Below the pieces are notes generated by a model. It was given only the letters and a program-made list of their open reading frames with translations. It was not told the DNA's origin and searched no databases. Positions 33,672 to 42,045 of a stretch of DNA of 60,818 nt are shown piece after piece (within the stretch, counting starts at the first letter, position 1; every line of letters begins with the position of its first letter). The DNA is from DASWJZ01 sp964440525 (GTDB lineage Bacteria > Pseudomonadota > Alphaproteobacteria > Rhizobiales > Afifellaceae), in assembly GCA_964440525.1 (NCBI GenBank), contig CAYTTC010000011.1, forward strand, positions 1 to 60,818. The letters are read 5' to 3'. The position numbers were made by a program, and so were the translations under genes.

Positions 33672-35039
33672 CTACAGGATGAAGCGGCTGAGATCGGCGT
33701 TGCGCGCGAGATCGCCGATATGCGCCTCGATATAGGCGGCGTCGATGGTGAAGGTCTCGCCGGAATGGTCCGTAGCGTTGAACGAGATTTCGTCCAGAAT
33801 CCGCTCCATCACCGTCTGCAGGCGGCGGGCGCCGATATTCTCCACAGAGGAATTCACCTCGACCGCGATACGCGCGATCGCGTTGATCGCGTCGTCGGTG
33901 AAATCGAGCGTCACGCCCTCGGTCGCCATCAGCGCCTTGTACTGCTTGATGAGGCTCGCCTCGGTCTCCGTCAGGATACGGCGGAAATCCTCCTCCGTCA
34001 GCGGGCGGAGCTCGACGCGAATCGGCAGCCGGCCTTGCAGCTCCGGTAGAAGGTCGGACGGCTTCGACACATGGAAGGCGCCGGAGGCGATGAAGAGGAT
34101 GTGATCGGTCTTCACCGGGCCGTATTTCGTGGCGACCGTCGTCCCTTCGACGAGCGGCAGCAGATCGCGCTGCACGCCCTCGCGGCTAACGTCGGCGCCG
34201 CGCATGTCGCTCCGCGAGGCGATCTTGTCGATCTCGTCGAGGAAGACGATGCCGTCATCCTCAACGGAGCGGATCGCGTCGGTCACGACCACGTCCTGGT
34301 CGAGCAGTTTGTCGGCCTCCTCGTCGAGGAGGAGCTTGTAGGAATCCTTGACGTTCACTTTTCGCGTCTTGGTGCGGCCTTGGCCAAGCGCCTTGCCGAG
34401 CATTTCCCCGACATTCATCACGCCGATCGAGGCGCCGGGCATGCCGGGCACCTCGAAGGCGCCCATCGGATTTGAGGTGTCCTTCACCTGGACCTCGATC
34501 TCCTTGTCGTCGAGCTCGCCGGCGCGGAGGCGCTTGCGAAAACTGTCGCGGGTCGTCGGGCTCGCATGCTCGCCGACCAGCGCGTCGAGCACACGCTCCT
34601 CCGCCTGCAGATGCGCCCTCGCCTCCACTTCGCGGCGCTTTTCCTCGCGAACAAGGCCGATGCCGACCTCGACGAGGTCGCGAATGATCTGCTCCACATC
34701 GCGGCCGACATAGCCGACCTCGGTGAACTTGGTCGCCTCCACCTTGATGAAGGGGGCGTTCACGAGCTTCGCCAGGCGCCGGGAAATCTCCGTCTTGCCG
34801 ACGCCGGTCGGGCCGATCATCAGGATGTTTTTCGGCAGCACCTCTTCGCGCATAGGGCCCTGGAGCTGCTGGCGGCGCCAACGGTTCCTGAGCGCGATAG
34901 CGACGGCGCGCTTCGCGTCATTCTGGCCGATGATGAAGCGATCGAGCTCGGAGACCGTCTCGCGTGGCGAGAATGCCGCCTTCTGCTCGTCGTTGCTGGG
35001 TGCGGCGGTCACGCCTTCGGGCTCCAGTCTGGCAGCCAT
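33672..35039 (-). CDS. hslU: ATP-dependent protease ATPase subunit HslU
   Basis: AAA+ unfoldase of the HslVU (ClpQY) protease, 455 residues. Walker A is GPTGVGKT at about residues 76-83, followed by the pore loop GYVGRD; Walker B is FLDEIDK; the I-domain lies between. The C-terminal LSRFIL is the tail that docks into HslV. The ATG at 35039 begins one base after the hslV stop; an in-frame ATG at 35054 would overlap hslV by 14 bp. Confidence 0.97.
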   Translation of the reverse strand: MAARLEPEGVTAAPSNDEQKAAFSPRETVSELDRFIIGQNDAKRAVAIALRNRWRRQQLQGPMREEVLPKNILMIGPTGVGKTEISRRLAKLVNAPFIKVEATKFTEVGYVGRDVEQIIRDLVEVGIGLVREEKRREVEARAHLQAEERVLDALVGEHASPTTRDSFRKRLRAGELDDKEIEVQVKDTSNPMGAFEVPGMPGASIGVMNVGEMLGKALGQGRTKTRKVNVKDSYKLLLDEEADKLLDQDVVVTDAIRSVEDDGIVFLDEIDKIASRSDMRGADVSREGVQRDLLPLVEGTTVATKYGPVKTDHILFIASGAFHVSKPSDLLPELQGRLPIRVELRPLTEEDFRRILTETEASLIKQYKALMATEGVTLDFTDDAINAIARIAVEVNSSVENIGARRLQTVMERILDEISFNATDHSGETFTIDAAYIEAHIGDLARNADLSRFIL

Positions 35040-35040
35040 G

Positions 35041-35601
35041 TTAGCGGTCGGCATCGAGGACCTCCACGATCACGTTGGCGTTCGTATAGACACAGATCTC
35101 AGCGGCGATCTCCATCGCGCGGCGGGCGATCTTCTCGGCATCCATGTCGCTGTCGGCGAGGGCGCGCGCCGCGGCCAGCGCATAGTTGCCGCCGGAGCCG
35201 ATTGCCGCCACGCCATGCTCCGGCTCGAGCACGTCGCCGGTTCCAGTCAGCACCAGAGTCGTCGACTTGTCGGCGACGATCATCATCGCCTCGAGGCGGC
35301 GGAGATAACGGTCGGTGCGCCAGTCCTTGGCGAGCTCGACGCAGGCGCGCATGAGCTGGCCGGGATATTGCTCGAGCTTCGCCTCGAGCCGTTCAAGGAG
35401 GGTAAACGCGTCGGCGGTCGCGCCGGCGAAACCGGCGATCACGCCACCTTTCGAGAGCGTCCGCACTTTTCGGGCATTGTGCTTGATGATTGTCTGGCCG
35501 ATCGACACCTGTCCGTCGCCGGCCACGACCACTTTGCCGCCCTTCCTGACCGAAACGATCGTGGTTCCGTGCCAGGATTCAAACGGAGATTGCTGGGCCA
35601 A
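35041..35601 (-). CDS. hslV: ATP-dependent protease peptidase subunit HslV
   Basis: Proteasome-like peptidase, 186 residues as encoded. Cleavage before T in HGTTIVSVRKGGK exposes the N-terminal threonine nucleophile. Conserved GDGQVSIGQTI and GSGGNYALAAARAL are present. The likely start is a TTG at 35601, since TAGGAG lies 7 bp upstream; there is no ATG or GTG near the conserved N-terminus. hslU follows at once. In many Rhizobiales hslV is divergent from hisB; here a two-gene insertion separates them. Confidence 0.95.
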   Translation of the reverse strand: MAQQSPFESWHGTTIVSVRKGGKVVVAGDGQVSIGQTIIKHNARKVRTLSKGGVIAGFAGATADAFTLLERLEAKLEQYPGQLMRACVELAKDWRTDRYLRRLEAMMIVADKSTTLVLTGTGDVLEPEHGVAAIGSGGNYALAAARALADSDMDAEKIARRAMEIAAEICVYTNANVIVEVLDADR

Positions 35602-35741
35602 TGAGATACTCCTACAGCGGATAAAGCCGGCCTTCCCTCTCAAGCGCCGGCCCCACCCCTGATCACTGTGCCCGATATGTAGGTGGCGGACGGGACGGGT
35701 GCAAACCGCCGGCGGCCGCAGGCGAGGGTAAAGGCCCGGGC

Positions 35742-36761
35742 TCAGATTCCAAGCCGCACGCGGTGGACGTCATAGGGATAAGGAAGCTGGGCTTTTTCGC
35801 TTGCGGCGTTCAGCCTCTTCAACTGCTCCTCGCTCAAGCGCCAGCCGGTCGCGCCGATATTGTCGTCGAGCTGGGTGAGATTGCGGGCGCCGATGATCGG
35901 GCCGGTGACCCCGGGACGGCACAGTAGCCAGTTCAGCGCCACCTGCGCCGGCGTCCTGCCGATTTCCTGACTGGCGGCGAGAAGGGCATCGATCACTGCC
36001 CAAGTCTCTTCGTTCGCGTATCTGGTCCAGGATTCGCTCCAGCCACGCTCTTCGGCGCCCTTCACGCGGCTGTCTTCCGGCGGGCCGTTCATACCGCGGC
36101 GAAACTTGCCGGCAAGCCAACCGCCGCGGAGCGGGCTCCAGGGGATCATGCCCAGCCCTTCGTTCTGAACGACGTGGAGCAGTTCCAATTCCGCGTCGCG
36201 GTCGAGGAGATTGTAGAGCGCCTGCAGGCAGGTAAAAGGCTCCCACCCGTTCGCCTTCGCGAGGTCGATGGATTTCTGTAGCTGCCAGCCGGAATAATTG
36301 CTGGCGCCAAGGTAGCGGACCTTTCCGCTCTTCACGAGCGTGTCGAGAGTGCTCAGCGTCTCCTCGAGCGCCGCCCACGGATCCCACATGTGGACCTGGT
36401 AGAGATCGATGTAGTCGGTCTTCAGCCGCTTCAGGCTGGCTTCAACCGCGCTCAAAATGTGTTTTCGGCCGAGCCCGAATTGGTTGGGGCGACGTGCGGC
36501 AGGGTCATCGGTGCCCCAGCGGAGTTTTGTGGCGATGACGAGATCGTCGCGGGACTGGCCGGCCAGCCAGCGGCCGAGAATCTCCTCCGACGCACCGCGG
36601 CTGTAGACATCGGCCGTGTCGATGAAATTGCCGCCCGCCGCGACGAAGCGATCGAGCATCGCGTGGCTTTCCACCTCGGTCGCCTCCCGCCCGAACGTCA
36701 TCGCCCCGAGGCAAAGCTCGCTGACCTTGAGGCCGGTTTTTCCCATATTACGCAATTCCAT
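35742..36761 (-). CDS. Aldo/keto reductase
   Basis: A 339-residue NADPH-dependent oxidoreductase of the AKR11/12-like group: MGKTGLKVSELCLGAMTFG start, catalytic D and Y in FIDTADVYSRG, K in IATKLRWG and H in LYQVHMWDP. The cofactor-binding end is GPIIGARNLTQLDDNIGA. The start at 36761 has a GGAGAAG Shine-Dalgarno. It lies 16 bp after the VOC gene on the same strand and is probably co-transcribed. Physiological substrate unknown. Confidence 0.92.
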   Translation of the reverse strand: MELRNMGKTGLKVSELCLGAMTFGREATEVESHAMLDRFVAAGGNFIDTADVYSRGASEEILGRWLAGQSRDDLVIATKLRWGTDDPAARRPNQFGLGRKHILSAVEASLKRLKTDYIDLYQVHMWDPWAALEETLSTLDTLVKSGKVRYLGASNYSGWQLQKSIDLAKANGWEPFTCLQALYNLLDRDAELELLHVVQNEGLGMIPWSPLRGGWLAGKFRRGMNGPPEDSRVKGAEERGWSESWTRYANEETWAVIDALLAASQEIGRTPAQVALNWLLCRPGVTGPIIGARNLTQLDDNIGATGWRLSEEQLKRLNAASEKAQLPYPYDVHRVRLGI

Positions 36762-36777
36762 GTCTTCTCTCCCAGGA

Positions 36778-37131
36778 TCAGGAATTTCCACTATGCGCCG
36801 TCGGGTGGCGGGGCTGGTAAAGCCCGAGATTACCACCGCCCGGCAGCTGGATCACCGTCAGCAGGCCCCATCCCTCGTCGCTGATCGGCCCGCAGGCGAC
36901 TCCCTTCTTGGTCAAACGCGCTACCTCTTCATTCACCTCGTCGCACATGAGAAAGAACTCGTGGCGACCATTCGTTTCGGCAGGGTGGAACGCGACCTCG
37001 GAGGGTGGCACGGCAAAGATCAGCCAACCGCCACCGACATCGACCGAGGGAAACGCAAGCACATCGCGAAAGAAAGCGCGATCGGCCTCGGCGTCGGTGG
37101 TGTAAATGACTGAATGCGTACCCGTGATCAT
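36778..37131 (-). CDS. VOC family protein (glyoxalase-like)
   Basis: A 117-residue protein beginning THSVIYTTDAEADRAFFRDV, with AVPPSEVAFHPAE and HEFFLMCDEVNEEVARL further on. It follows the single-module glyoxalase/dioxygenase fold. The usual C-terminal metal-ligand glutamate is not evident in GGNLGLYQPRH, so it may not be a standard glyoxalase. First gene of a two-gene unit with the aldo/keto reductase; divergent from hisB. Confidence 0.83.
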   Translation of the reverse strand: MITGTHSVIYTTDAEADRAFFRDVLAFPSVDVGGGWLIFAVPPSEVAFHPAETNGRHEFFLMCDEVNEEVARLTKKGVACGPISDEGWGLLTVIQLPGGGNLGLYQPRHPTAHSGNS

Positions 37132-37244
37132 GGTTTCCTCATCTCAAAGAAAACGACAGGGCGCTTCGGCGATCGAAGCGCCGCAGGTGGCCTTCGCACC
37201 CTAGCGCTGCTAAAAGCGCGGCGCACTTTAGAAAGGGTCGCAGC

Positions 37245-37838
37245 GTGCGCAAGGCAGAATTCTCCCGCAAGACGACCGAAACGCGGATCAGCGTGTCCGT
37301 CGACCTCGACGGGACGGGCCGCTACGACGTCAAGACCGGGATCGGCTTCCTCGACCACATGCTGGAGCAGCTTTCGCGTCATTCGCTGATCGACCTGACT
37401 GTCGCGGCGGAGGGCGATACGCATATCGACCTCCACCACACGACGGAGGATGTGGGGATCGCGATCGGCCAGGCGATCAGCAAGGCACTCGGCGACCGCA
37501 AGGGCATCACCCGCTACGCCTCGATCGATCTCCCGATGGACGAAGTCTGCACCCGCGCGGCGGTCGACGTGTCCGGCCGCCCCCACCTCGTCTGGCAGGT
37601 CAAGTTCGCGCGGCCGAAGGTCGGCGAGTTCGACACTGAGCTGTTTCGGGAATTCTTCCAGGCGTTGGCGCTCAATTCCGGCATCACACTGCACATCGTC
37701 AACCTCTATGGCGAGAACAGCCACCACGTCGCCGAGACCTGCTTCAAGGCGGTAGCGCGGGCTTTTCGCACCGCCTTCGCCATCGATCCGAGGAACGCCG
37801 AGGCGGTGCCGTCCACCAAGGGAACGCTGACCGGATAG
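37245..37838 (+). CDS. hisB: Imidazoleglycerol-phosphate dehydratase HisB
   Basis: Sixth step of histidine biosynthesis. The 197-residue monofunctional enzyme has both manganese-binding repeats: FLDHMLEQLSRHSLIDL with DLHHTTEDVGIAIG, and FFQALALNSGITLHI with GENSHHVAETCFKA. The start is a GTG at 37245 preceded by AGAAAGG. It opens the his operon: 11 bp to the DUF2628 gene, then hisH, hisA, hisF and hisE. Confidence 0.97.
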   Translation: MRKAEFSRKTTETRISVSVDLDGTGRYDVKTGIGFLDHMLEQLSRHSLIDLTVAAEGDTHIDLHHTTEDVGIAIGQAISKALGDRKGITRYASIDLPMDEVCTRAAVDVSGRPHLVWQVKFARPKVGEFDTELFREFFQALALNSGITLHIVNLYGENSHHVAETCFKAVARAFRTAFAIDPRNAEAVPSTKGTLTG

Positions 37839-37849
37839 GACGCTTCGAG

Positions 37850-38341
37850 ATGAGACATTATTCGGTGCATGCGCCGTCCGACGAACCCGACTCACCAGAG
37901 CTTTTCGTTTTCATCAAGGACGGATTCTCCTGGCCGGCGCTCTTCGTGCCGATCCTCTGGATGCTTTGGCACCGGCTGTGGCTGGCGCTCGTCTACTACA
38001 TCGTCTTCGTGCTGCTCATCGCCTGGACGGGACGGCTCGCCAATGAGGATATCGCGGTCGTCGTCGCCATCCTCTGGAGTCTCCTCTTTGCGCTGGAGGC
38101 GAACAATATCCGCCGCCTTTCACTTGAGGATCGCGGTTGGGACGAAGTCGGCTCGAGCTTCGGCAAGGACATCACCGAGGCAGAAGCACGGTTTTTCGCC
38201 GTGAGCCCGGTGCTTGATGCGTCCATGGACAAGAATGCCGTGATCGCACGGGCGGCCTATGCGCGGGGACCGCACCCGCAAGCGACGGACGAGCCGATCT
38301 TCGGGCTCTTCCCGGAGCCGGAGCGCTGGGTCGAACCGTGA
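37850..38341 (+). CDS. DUF2628 membrane protein
   Basis: A 163-residue protein with two or three hydrophobic helices (PALFVPILWMLWHRLWLALV, YYIVFVLLIAWTG, IAVVVAILWSLLFALEANNI). The conserved start RHYSVHAP and the ALEANNIRR segment match DUF2628. In Rhizobiales this gene is regularly found between hisB and hisH, without an assigned role in histidine synthesis. The stop overlaps the hisH start by 4 bp. Confidence 0.9.
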   Translation: MRHYSVHAPSDEPDSPELFVFIKDGFSWPALFVPILWMLWHRLWLALVYYIVFVLLIAWTGRLANEDIAVVVAILWSLLFALEANNIRRLSLEDRGWDEVGSSFGKDITEAEARFFAVSPVLDASMDKNAVIARAAYARGPHPQATDEPIFGLFPEPERWVEP

Positions 38342-38982
38342 GCGTCGCCATCGTCGATTACGGATCGGGGAACCTCCATTCCGCCGCCAAGGCCTTCGAA
38401 CGGGCGGCGCGGGAGACGGGCGACCGCATCGTCGTCACGTCCGACGCGGACACGGTCGCGGCGGCGGAGCGGATCGTGCTGCCGGGCGTCGGCGCCTTCG
38501 CCGACTGCCGGCGCGGGCTCGACGCCGTTCCCGGCATGGTCGAGGCGTTGAGCGAGTCGGTGATCGAAAAGGGAAAACCCTTTCTCGGCATTTGCGTCGG
38601 CTGCCAGCTCATGGCCGAGCGCGGGCTTGAAAAGGTGACGAGCAAGGGACTCGGCTGGATCGCCGGCGACGCGGTCGAGATCGAGCCCGCCGACCGCAAC
38701 CTCAAGATCCCGCACATGGGCTGGAACACGCTCGACGTCCGGAAGGAGCATCCGCTCCTTGCCGGCATTCCGACCGGCGAGCAGGGCCTCGACGCCTATT
38801 TCGTGCACTCTTTTCACGTTGCTCCGCGCGACACGGGCGATCTGGTCGCCTCGGCGGATTATGGCGGACCGGTCACGGCAATCGTCGGCCGCGACAATTA
38901 TGCCGGCACGCAGTTCCACCCGGAGAAGAGCCAGACGCTCGGCCTTGCGCTCATCGCGAATTTTCTGAAGTGGCGGCCGTGA
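38338..38982 (+). CDS. hisH: Imidazole glycerol phosphate synthase subunit HisH
   Basis: Glutaminase subunit that feeds ammonia to HisF, 214 residues. Class I amidotransferase triad: C in FLGICVGCQLM, and H and E in TQFHPEKSQ. VDYGSGNLHS at the N-terminus and LPGVGAFADC are typical. The start is the GTG at 38338, overlapping the preceding gene. A 184-bp gap with a family B repeat separates it from hisA. Confidence 0.96.
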   Translation: MSVAIVDYGSGNLHSAAKAFERAARETGDRIVVTSDADTVAAAERIVLPGVGAFADCRRGLDAVPGMVEALSESVIEKGKPFLGICVGCQLMAERGLEKVTSKGLGWIAGDAVEIEPADRNLKIPHMGWNTLDVRKEHPLLAGIPTGEQGLDAYFVHSFHVAPRDTGDLVASADYGGPVTAIVGRDNYAGTQFHPEKSQTLGLALIANFLKWRP

Positions 38983-39003
38983 TGGTGAGCCTTCCCTCTC
39001 CAT

Positions 39004-39147
39004 TTGTCATCCCGGAAGGCGCGGAGCGCCTGTCCGGGACCCATGAACGCCGAGGTGCGATGTGTTGCCGGGGCGGCGACGCGTCATCTTGTTCTTTCCG
39101 GTGTTCATGGGTCCCGGTCTTGGCCTGCGGCCAAACCGGGATGACAA
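39004..39147. repeat. Palindromic intergenic repeat, family B copy 3
   Basis: TTGTCATCCCGG...CCGGGACCCATGAAC at the left and GTTCATGGGTCCCGGTCTTG ... ACCGGGATGACAA at the right enclose a central spacer. It sits inside the his operon between hisH and hisA and ends 20 bp before the hisA start. On the transcript it would form two stable hairpins and could modulate hisA expression or local RNA stability (inference). Confidence 0.85.
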
Positions 39148-39166
39148 ACACAGGGGGAACGAAAGC

Positions 39167-39928
39167 TTGATCCTCTTCCCGGCCATCGACCTTAAGGACG
39201 GCGCATGCGTCCGCCTCGTCAAGGGCGAGATGGACCAGGCAACGGTCTACAACGAAAATCCCGGCGAGCAGGCGCGCGCCTTTATGGAGATGGGCTTTTC
39301 GTGGCTGCATGTCGTCGATCTTGACGGGGCGTTCGCCGGCGGCACCAGAAACGAAGAGGCGGTAGACGCCATCCTGTGGTGCGTCGGCGACAAGGCAAAG
39401 GTCCAGCTCGGCGGCGGCATCCGCGCCCGGGCGACGATCGACAACTGGCTGGAGAAGGGTGTCACCCGCGTGATTCTCGGAACCGCGGCGGTGCGAGACC
39501 CTGACCTGGTGCGCGAGGCGGCGCGCGCCTATCCAGGACGGATCGCTGTCGGCATCGATGCGCGCGGCGGCAAGGTTGCGGTCGAAGGGTGGACCGAGAC
39601 ATCCGACATAGAGGCGGCCGATCTCGCAAAACTCTTCGAGGATGCCGGCGTGGCGGCGCTCATCTACACCGACATCGACCGCGACGGCGTACTTTCCGGC
39701 GTCAACTGGGAGGCGACGATCGCGCTCGCCGATTGCGTGTCGATTCCCCTGATCGCCTCGGGCGGCCTTGCGTCCATGGCCGACATCGAGCGGCTCGTAC
39801 GGCCCGACGCGGCGAAGCTCGCAGGCGCCATCACCGGCCGCGCGCTCTATGACGGGCGGATCGATCCGAAGGCGGCGCTCGCTTTGCTTGCAAGGTTACC
39901 GTCGAGTGAATCGACGCCGGCCGTCTGA
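39167..39928 (+). CDS. hisA: Phosphoribosylformimino-AICAR-phosphate isomerase HisA
   Basis: Amadori isomerase of histidine biosynthesis, 253-residue TIM barrel. The catalytic aspartates are in FPAIDLKDGACVRL (residue 8 region) and YTDIDRDGVLSG. The start is a TTG at 39167 with AGGGGGA 9 bp upstream; conservation begins exactly there, and the open frame upstream is only the repeat. Followed by 59 bp and then a GGDEF-EAL gene instead of hisF. Confidence 0.95.
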   Translation: MILFPAIDLKDGACVRLVKGEMDQATVYNENPGEQARAFMEMGFSWLHVVDLDGAFAGGTRNEEAVDAILWCVGDKAKVQLGGGIRARATIDNWLEKGVTRVILGTAAVRDPDLVREAARAYPGRIAVGIDARGGKVAVEGWTETSDIEAADLAKLFEDAGVAALIYTDIDRDGVLSGVNWEATIALADCVSIPLIASGGLASMADIERLVRPDAAKLAGAITGRALYDGRIDPKAALALLARLPSSESTPAV

Positions 39929-39987
39929 AAGACTCCTTTCAGCTTCTTCCGCTAGAGCAAAGCGGGCTTTCTGTCGGCGTGAGTTGC

Positions 39988-41964
39988 ATGCGTACCCTTC
40001 GACGCGATCTCCTTTTGGGGGTGGGTCTGACCGTCTTCCTTCTCGCCGCGGTCTGGGCGGCGTTCCTGGTCACGTCGCACGCCGTCAACCAGCTCTTGCG
40101 CCAGGACGCCGAGGCCGAGGGTGAGGCCTGGGCGCGTTATCTCGCCGCCAACGTCAAGGATCTCGGCCAGATCGTCGCCGGGGCAAGTCCCTCCGCCGAA
40201 AGCATCGTCTTCTTCGAAAAGGCGCAGCAGGTCGGCGACGTCTTTCTCTACAAGATCTATGACGCAAAGGGTTCCCTTCGGCTCTCTTCCGACAAGCTCG
40301 AAGAGGTCGGAAAGGTCGCCGAATCCATCCCCGTCCACAATCCGGAAGCCGCGGAGGTGGTTCTCGAAGGCGAAACCGAGATCGAGGCGAAAGAGGGTCA
40401 ACCGCCGAACCGTCCCGCCTTCTATTCGGAAGCCTATGTGCCGGTCATCGCCGGCGGCAGCATCATCGGCATCGTGGAGGCCTATGTCGATCAATCGGCC
40501 AAGCGCGCCGCCTTCCATGCCAGGATCGCGAGCGTCGCGGTGGCGCTTGCCGCCATCATCGCAATCGCCTTCGCATTGCCGGCGCTCGGCTTCTATTGGC
40601 GTACGCGGCAGAAGCGGCAGGCGGATTCGCGCGCCGATTTCCTTGCCCAGCACGACACGCTGACGGAGATTCTCAACAGGGCGCGCTTCATGAGCGATCT
40701 CGATCAAGCAATCTCGCTCGGCTGCCCTGTCGTGGTGCATACGATCGACATCAATCGCTTCAAGGACATCAACGACACGCTTGGGCCCGCGACCGGCGAC
40801 GAGATCCTGAGACAGGTGGCGCGCCGCCTGCAGGCGCTGAGTAGCAAGCAGGATCTCCTGGCACGCCTCGGCGGCGACGAATTCGCGCTTGCCCAGATCG
40901 TGCGCAGTACCGGGCAGATCACCAAGACCGCGCGGCGCATCATCGCCGCCCTCGGCGAGACCTTCCATCTCGGCGACAAGGATGTCGATGCATCGGTCAG
41001 TGTCGGCAGCGCGGTCGCGCCTGCGCACGGGCAGGATGCGGCAAGCCTTCTGAGGAATGCCGAAGTCGCGCTCTCTCACTCGAAAGGCGAAGAGCCCGGT
41101 TCGCGCAACCTGTTCCGCCCAGAAATGGATGCGGAGCTGCAGGCGCGGCGCGAGATCGAGGCGATGCTCAGGAGCGCGGTCGCGAACGAGGCCTTTGAGC
41201 TCAAGTTCCAACCCATCGTCCGGGCCGCAGACCGACGGCTTGCCGGATTCGAGGCTCTGCTCCGCCTGCCTAAGGACGGCGGCGGTCATATCTCTCCAGC
41301 CGTCTTCGTGCCGCTCGCCGAACGGCTCGGCCTGATCACGGCGATCGGGGATTGGGTCATCCGTCAGGCCTGCGCGGTCGCGGCAGCCTGGCCGAGCCAG
41401 CTGGCTATCGCAGTGAACCTCTCGCCGGTCCAGTTCGAGGACGGAAGGATCGCCGAAAGGGTGCGGGAGGCGCTGAACGCTAGCGGGCTTGCCGCGAAAC
41501 GGCTGGAGCTGGAAATCACCGAGGGCCTGCTTCTGTCGGATACGGAATCCGTGATGCGCCAGCTCGCCGATCTGAAGGCGCTCGGCGTCCGCATTGCCAT
41601 GGACGATTTCGGTACCGGCTATTCGAGCCTCAGCTATCTTTGGCGGTTTCCCTTCGACAAGCTGAAGATCGACCAGTCCTTCACGCACGGGCTCGGCGGT
41701 GGTGACGAGCATCTCGCGTCGGTGATCCATGCAATCGTGTCGCTCGGCCGCTCGCTCGACATGACCATCACCGCGGAGGGGGTCGAGACGGAAGTGCAGG
41801 CGGACTTTCTTCGGCGTGCCGGCTGCGACCAGCTGCAGGGCTTTCATCTCGGCCGGCCGATGCCGCTCGAGCGCCTGCCCCGCGAGATTCTTCGGGATTT
41901 CCGCTCCGCTCTGTCGAAGGACGACGTCGAAACGCCCGCACCGCGGGTCGCGCGAGAGGGCTGA
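39988..41964 (+). CDS. Membrane-bound GGDEF-EAL c-di-GMP protein
   Basis: A 658-residue protein: TM1 at about 8-30, a periplasmic sensor of about 150 residues, TM2 at about 183-207, GGDEF and EAL domains. The cyclase site is intact (DINRFKDINDTLG, RLGGDEF near residue 295) but has no RxxD inhibitory site. The phosphodiesterase site is complete: FEALLR, VNLSPVQF, ELEITEG, MDDFGTGYSS, KLKIDQSF, TAEGVETE and QGFHLGRP. Both activities are therefore possible. It lies between hisA and hisF on the same strand. An in-frame GTG at 39979 is an alternative start. Confidence 0.92.
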   Translation: MRTLRRDLLLGVGLTVFLLAAVWAAFLVTSHAVNQLLRQDAEAEGEAWARYLAANVKDLGQIVAGASPSAESIVFFEKAQQVGDVFLYKIYDAKGSLRLSSDKLEEVGKVAESIPVHNPEAAEVVLEGETEIEAKEGQPPNRPAFYSEAYVPVIAGGSIIGIVEAYVDQSAKRAAFHARIASVAVALAAIIAIAFALPALGFYWRTRQKRQADSRADFLAQHDTLTEILNRARFMSDLDQAISLGCPVVVHTIDINRFKDINDTLGPATGDEILRQVARRLQALSSKQDLLARLGGDEFALAQIVRSTGQITKTARRIIAALGETFHLGDKDVDASVSVGSAVAPAHGQDAASLLRNAEVALSHSKGEEPGSRNLFRPEMDAELQARREIEAMLRSAVANEAFELKFQPIVRAADRRLAGFEALLRLPKDGGGHISPAVFVPLAERLGLITAIGDWVIRQACAVAAAWPSQLAIAVNLSPVQFEDGRIAERVREALNASGLAAKRLELEITEGLLLSDTESVMRQLADLKALGVRIAMDDFGTGYSSLSYLWRFPFDKLKIDQSFTHGLGGGDEHLASVIHAIVSLGRSLDMTITAEGVETEVQADFLRRAGCDQLQGFHLGRPMPLERLPREILRDFRSALSKDDVETPAPRVAREG

Positions 41965-42045
41965 CCAGCAGGTCGGGCCACCTTTTCTGTTCGCGAAGCG
42001 GCCGGTCCACGCTAAAGAGTGCCGCTCTACCAACCTCCCGCCGCC

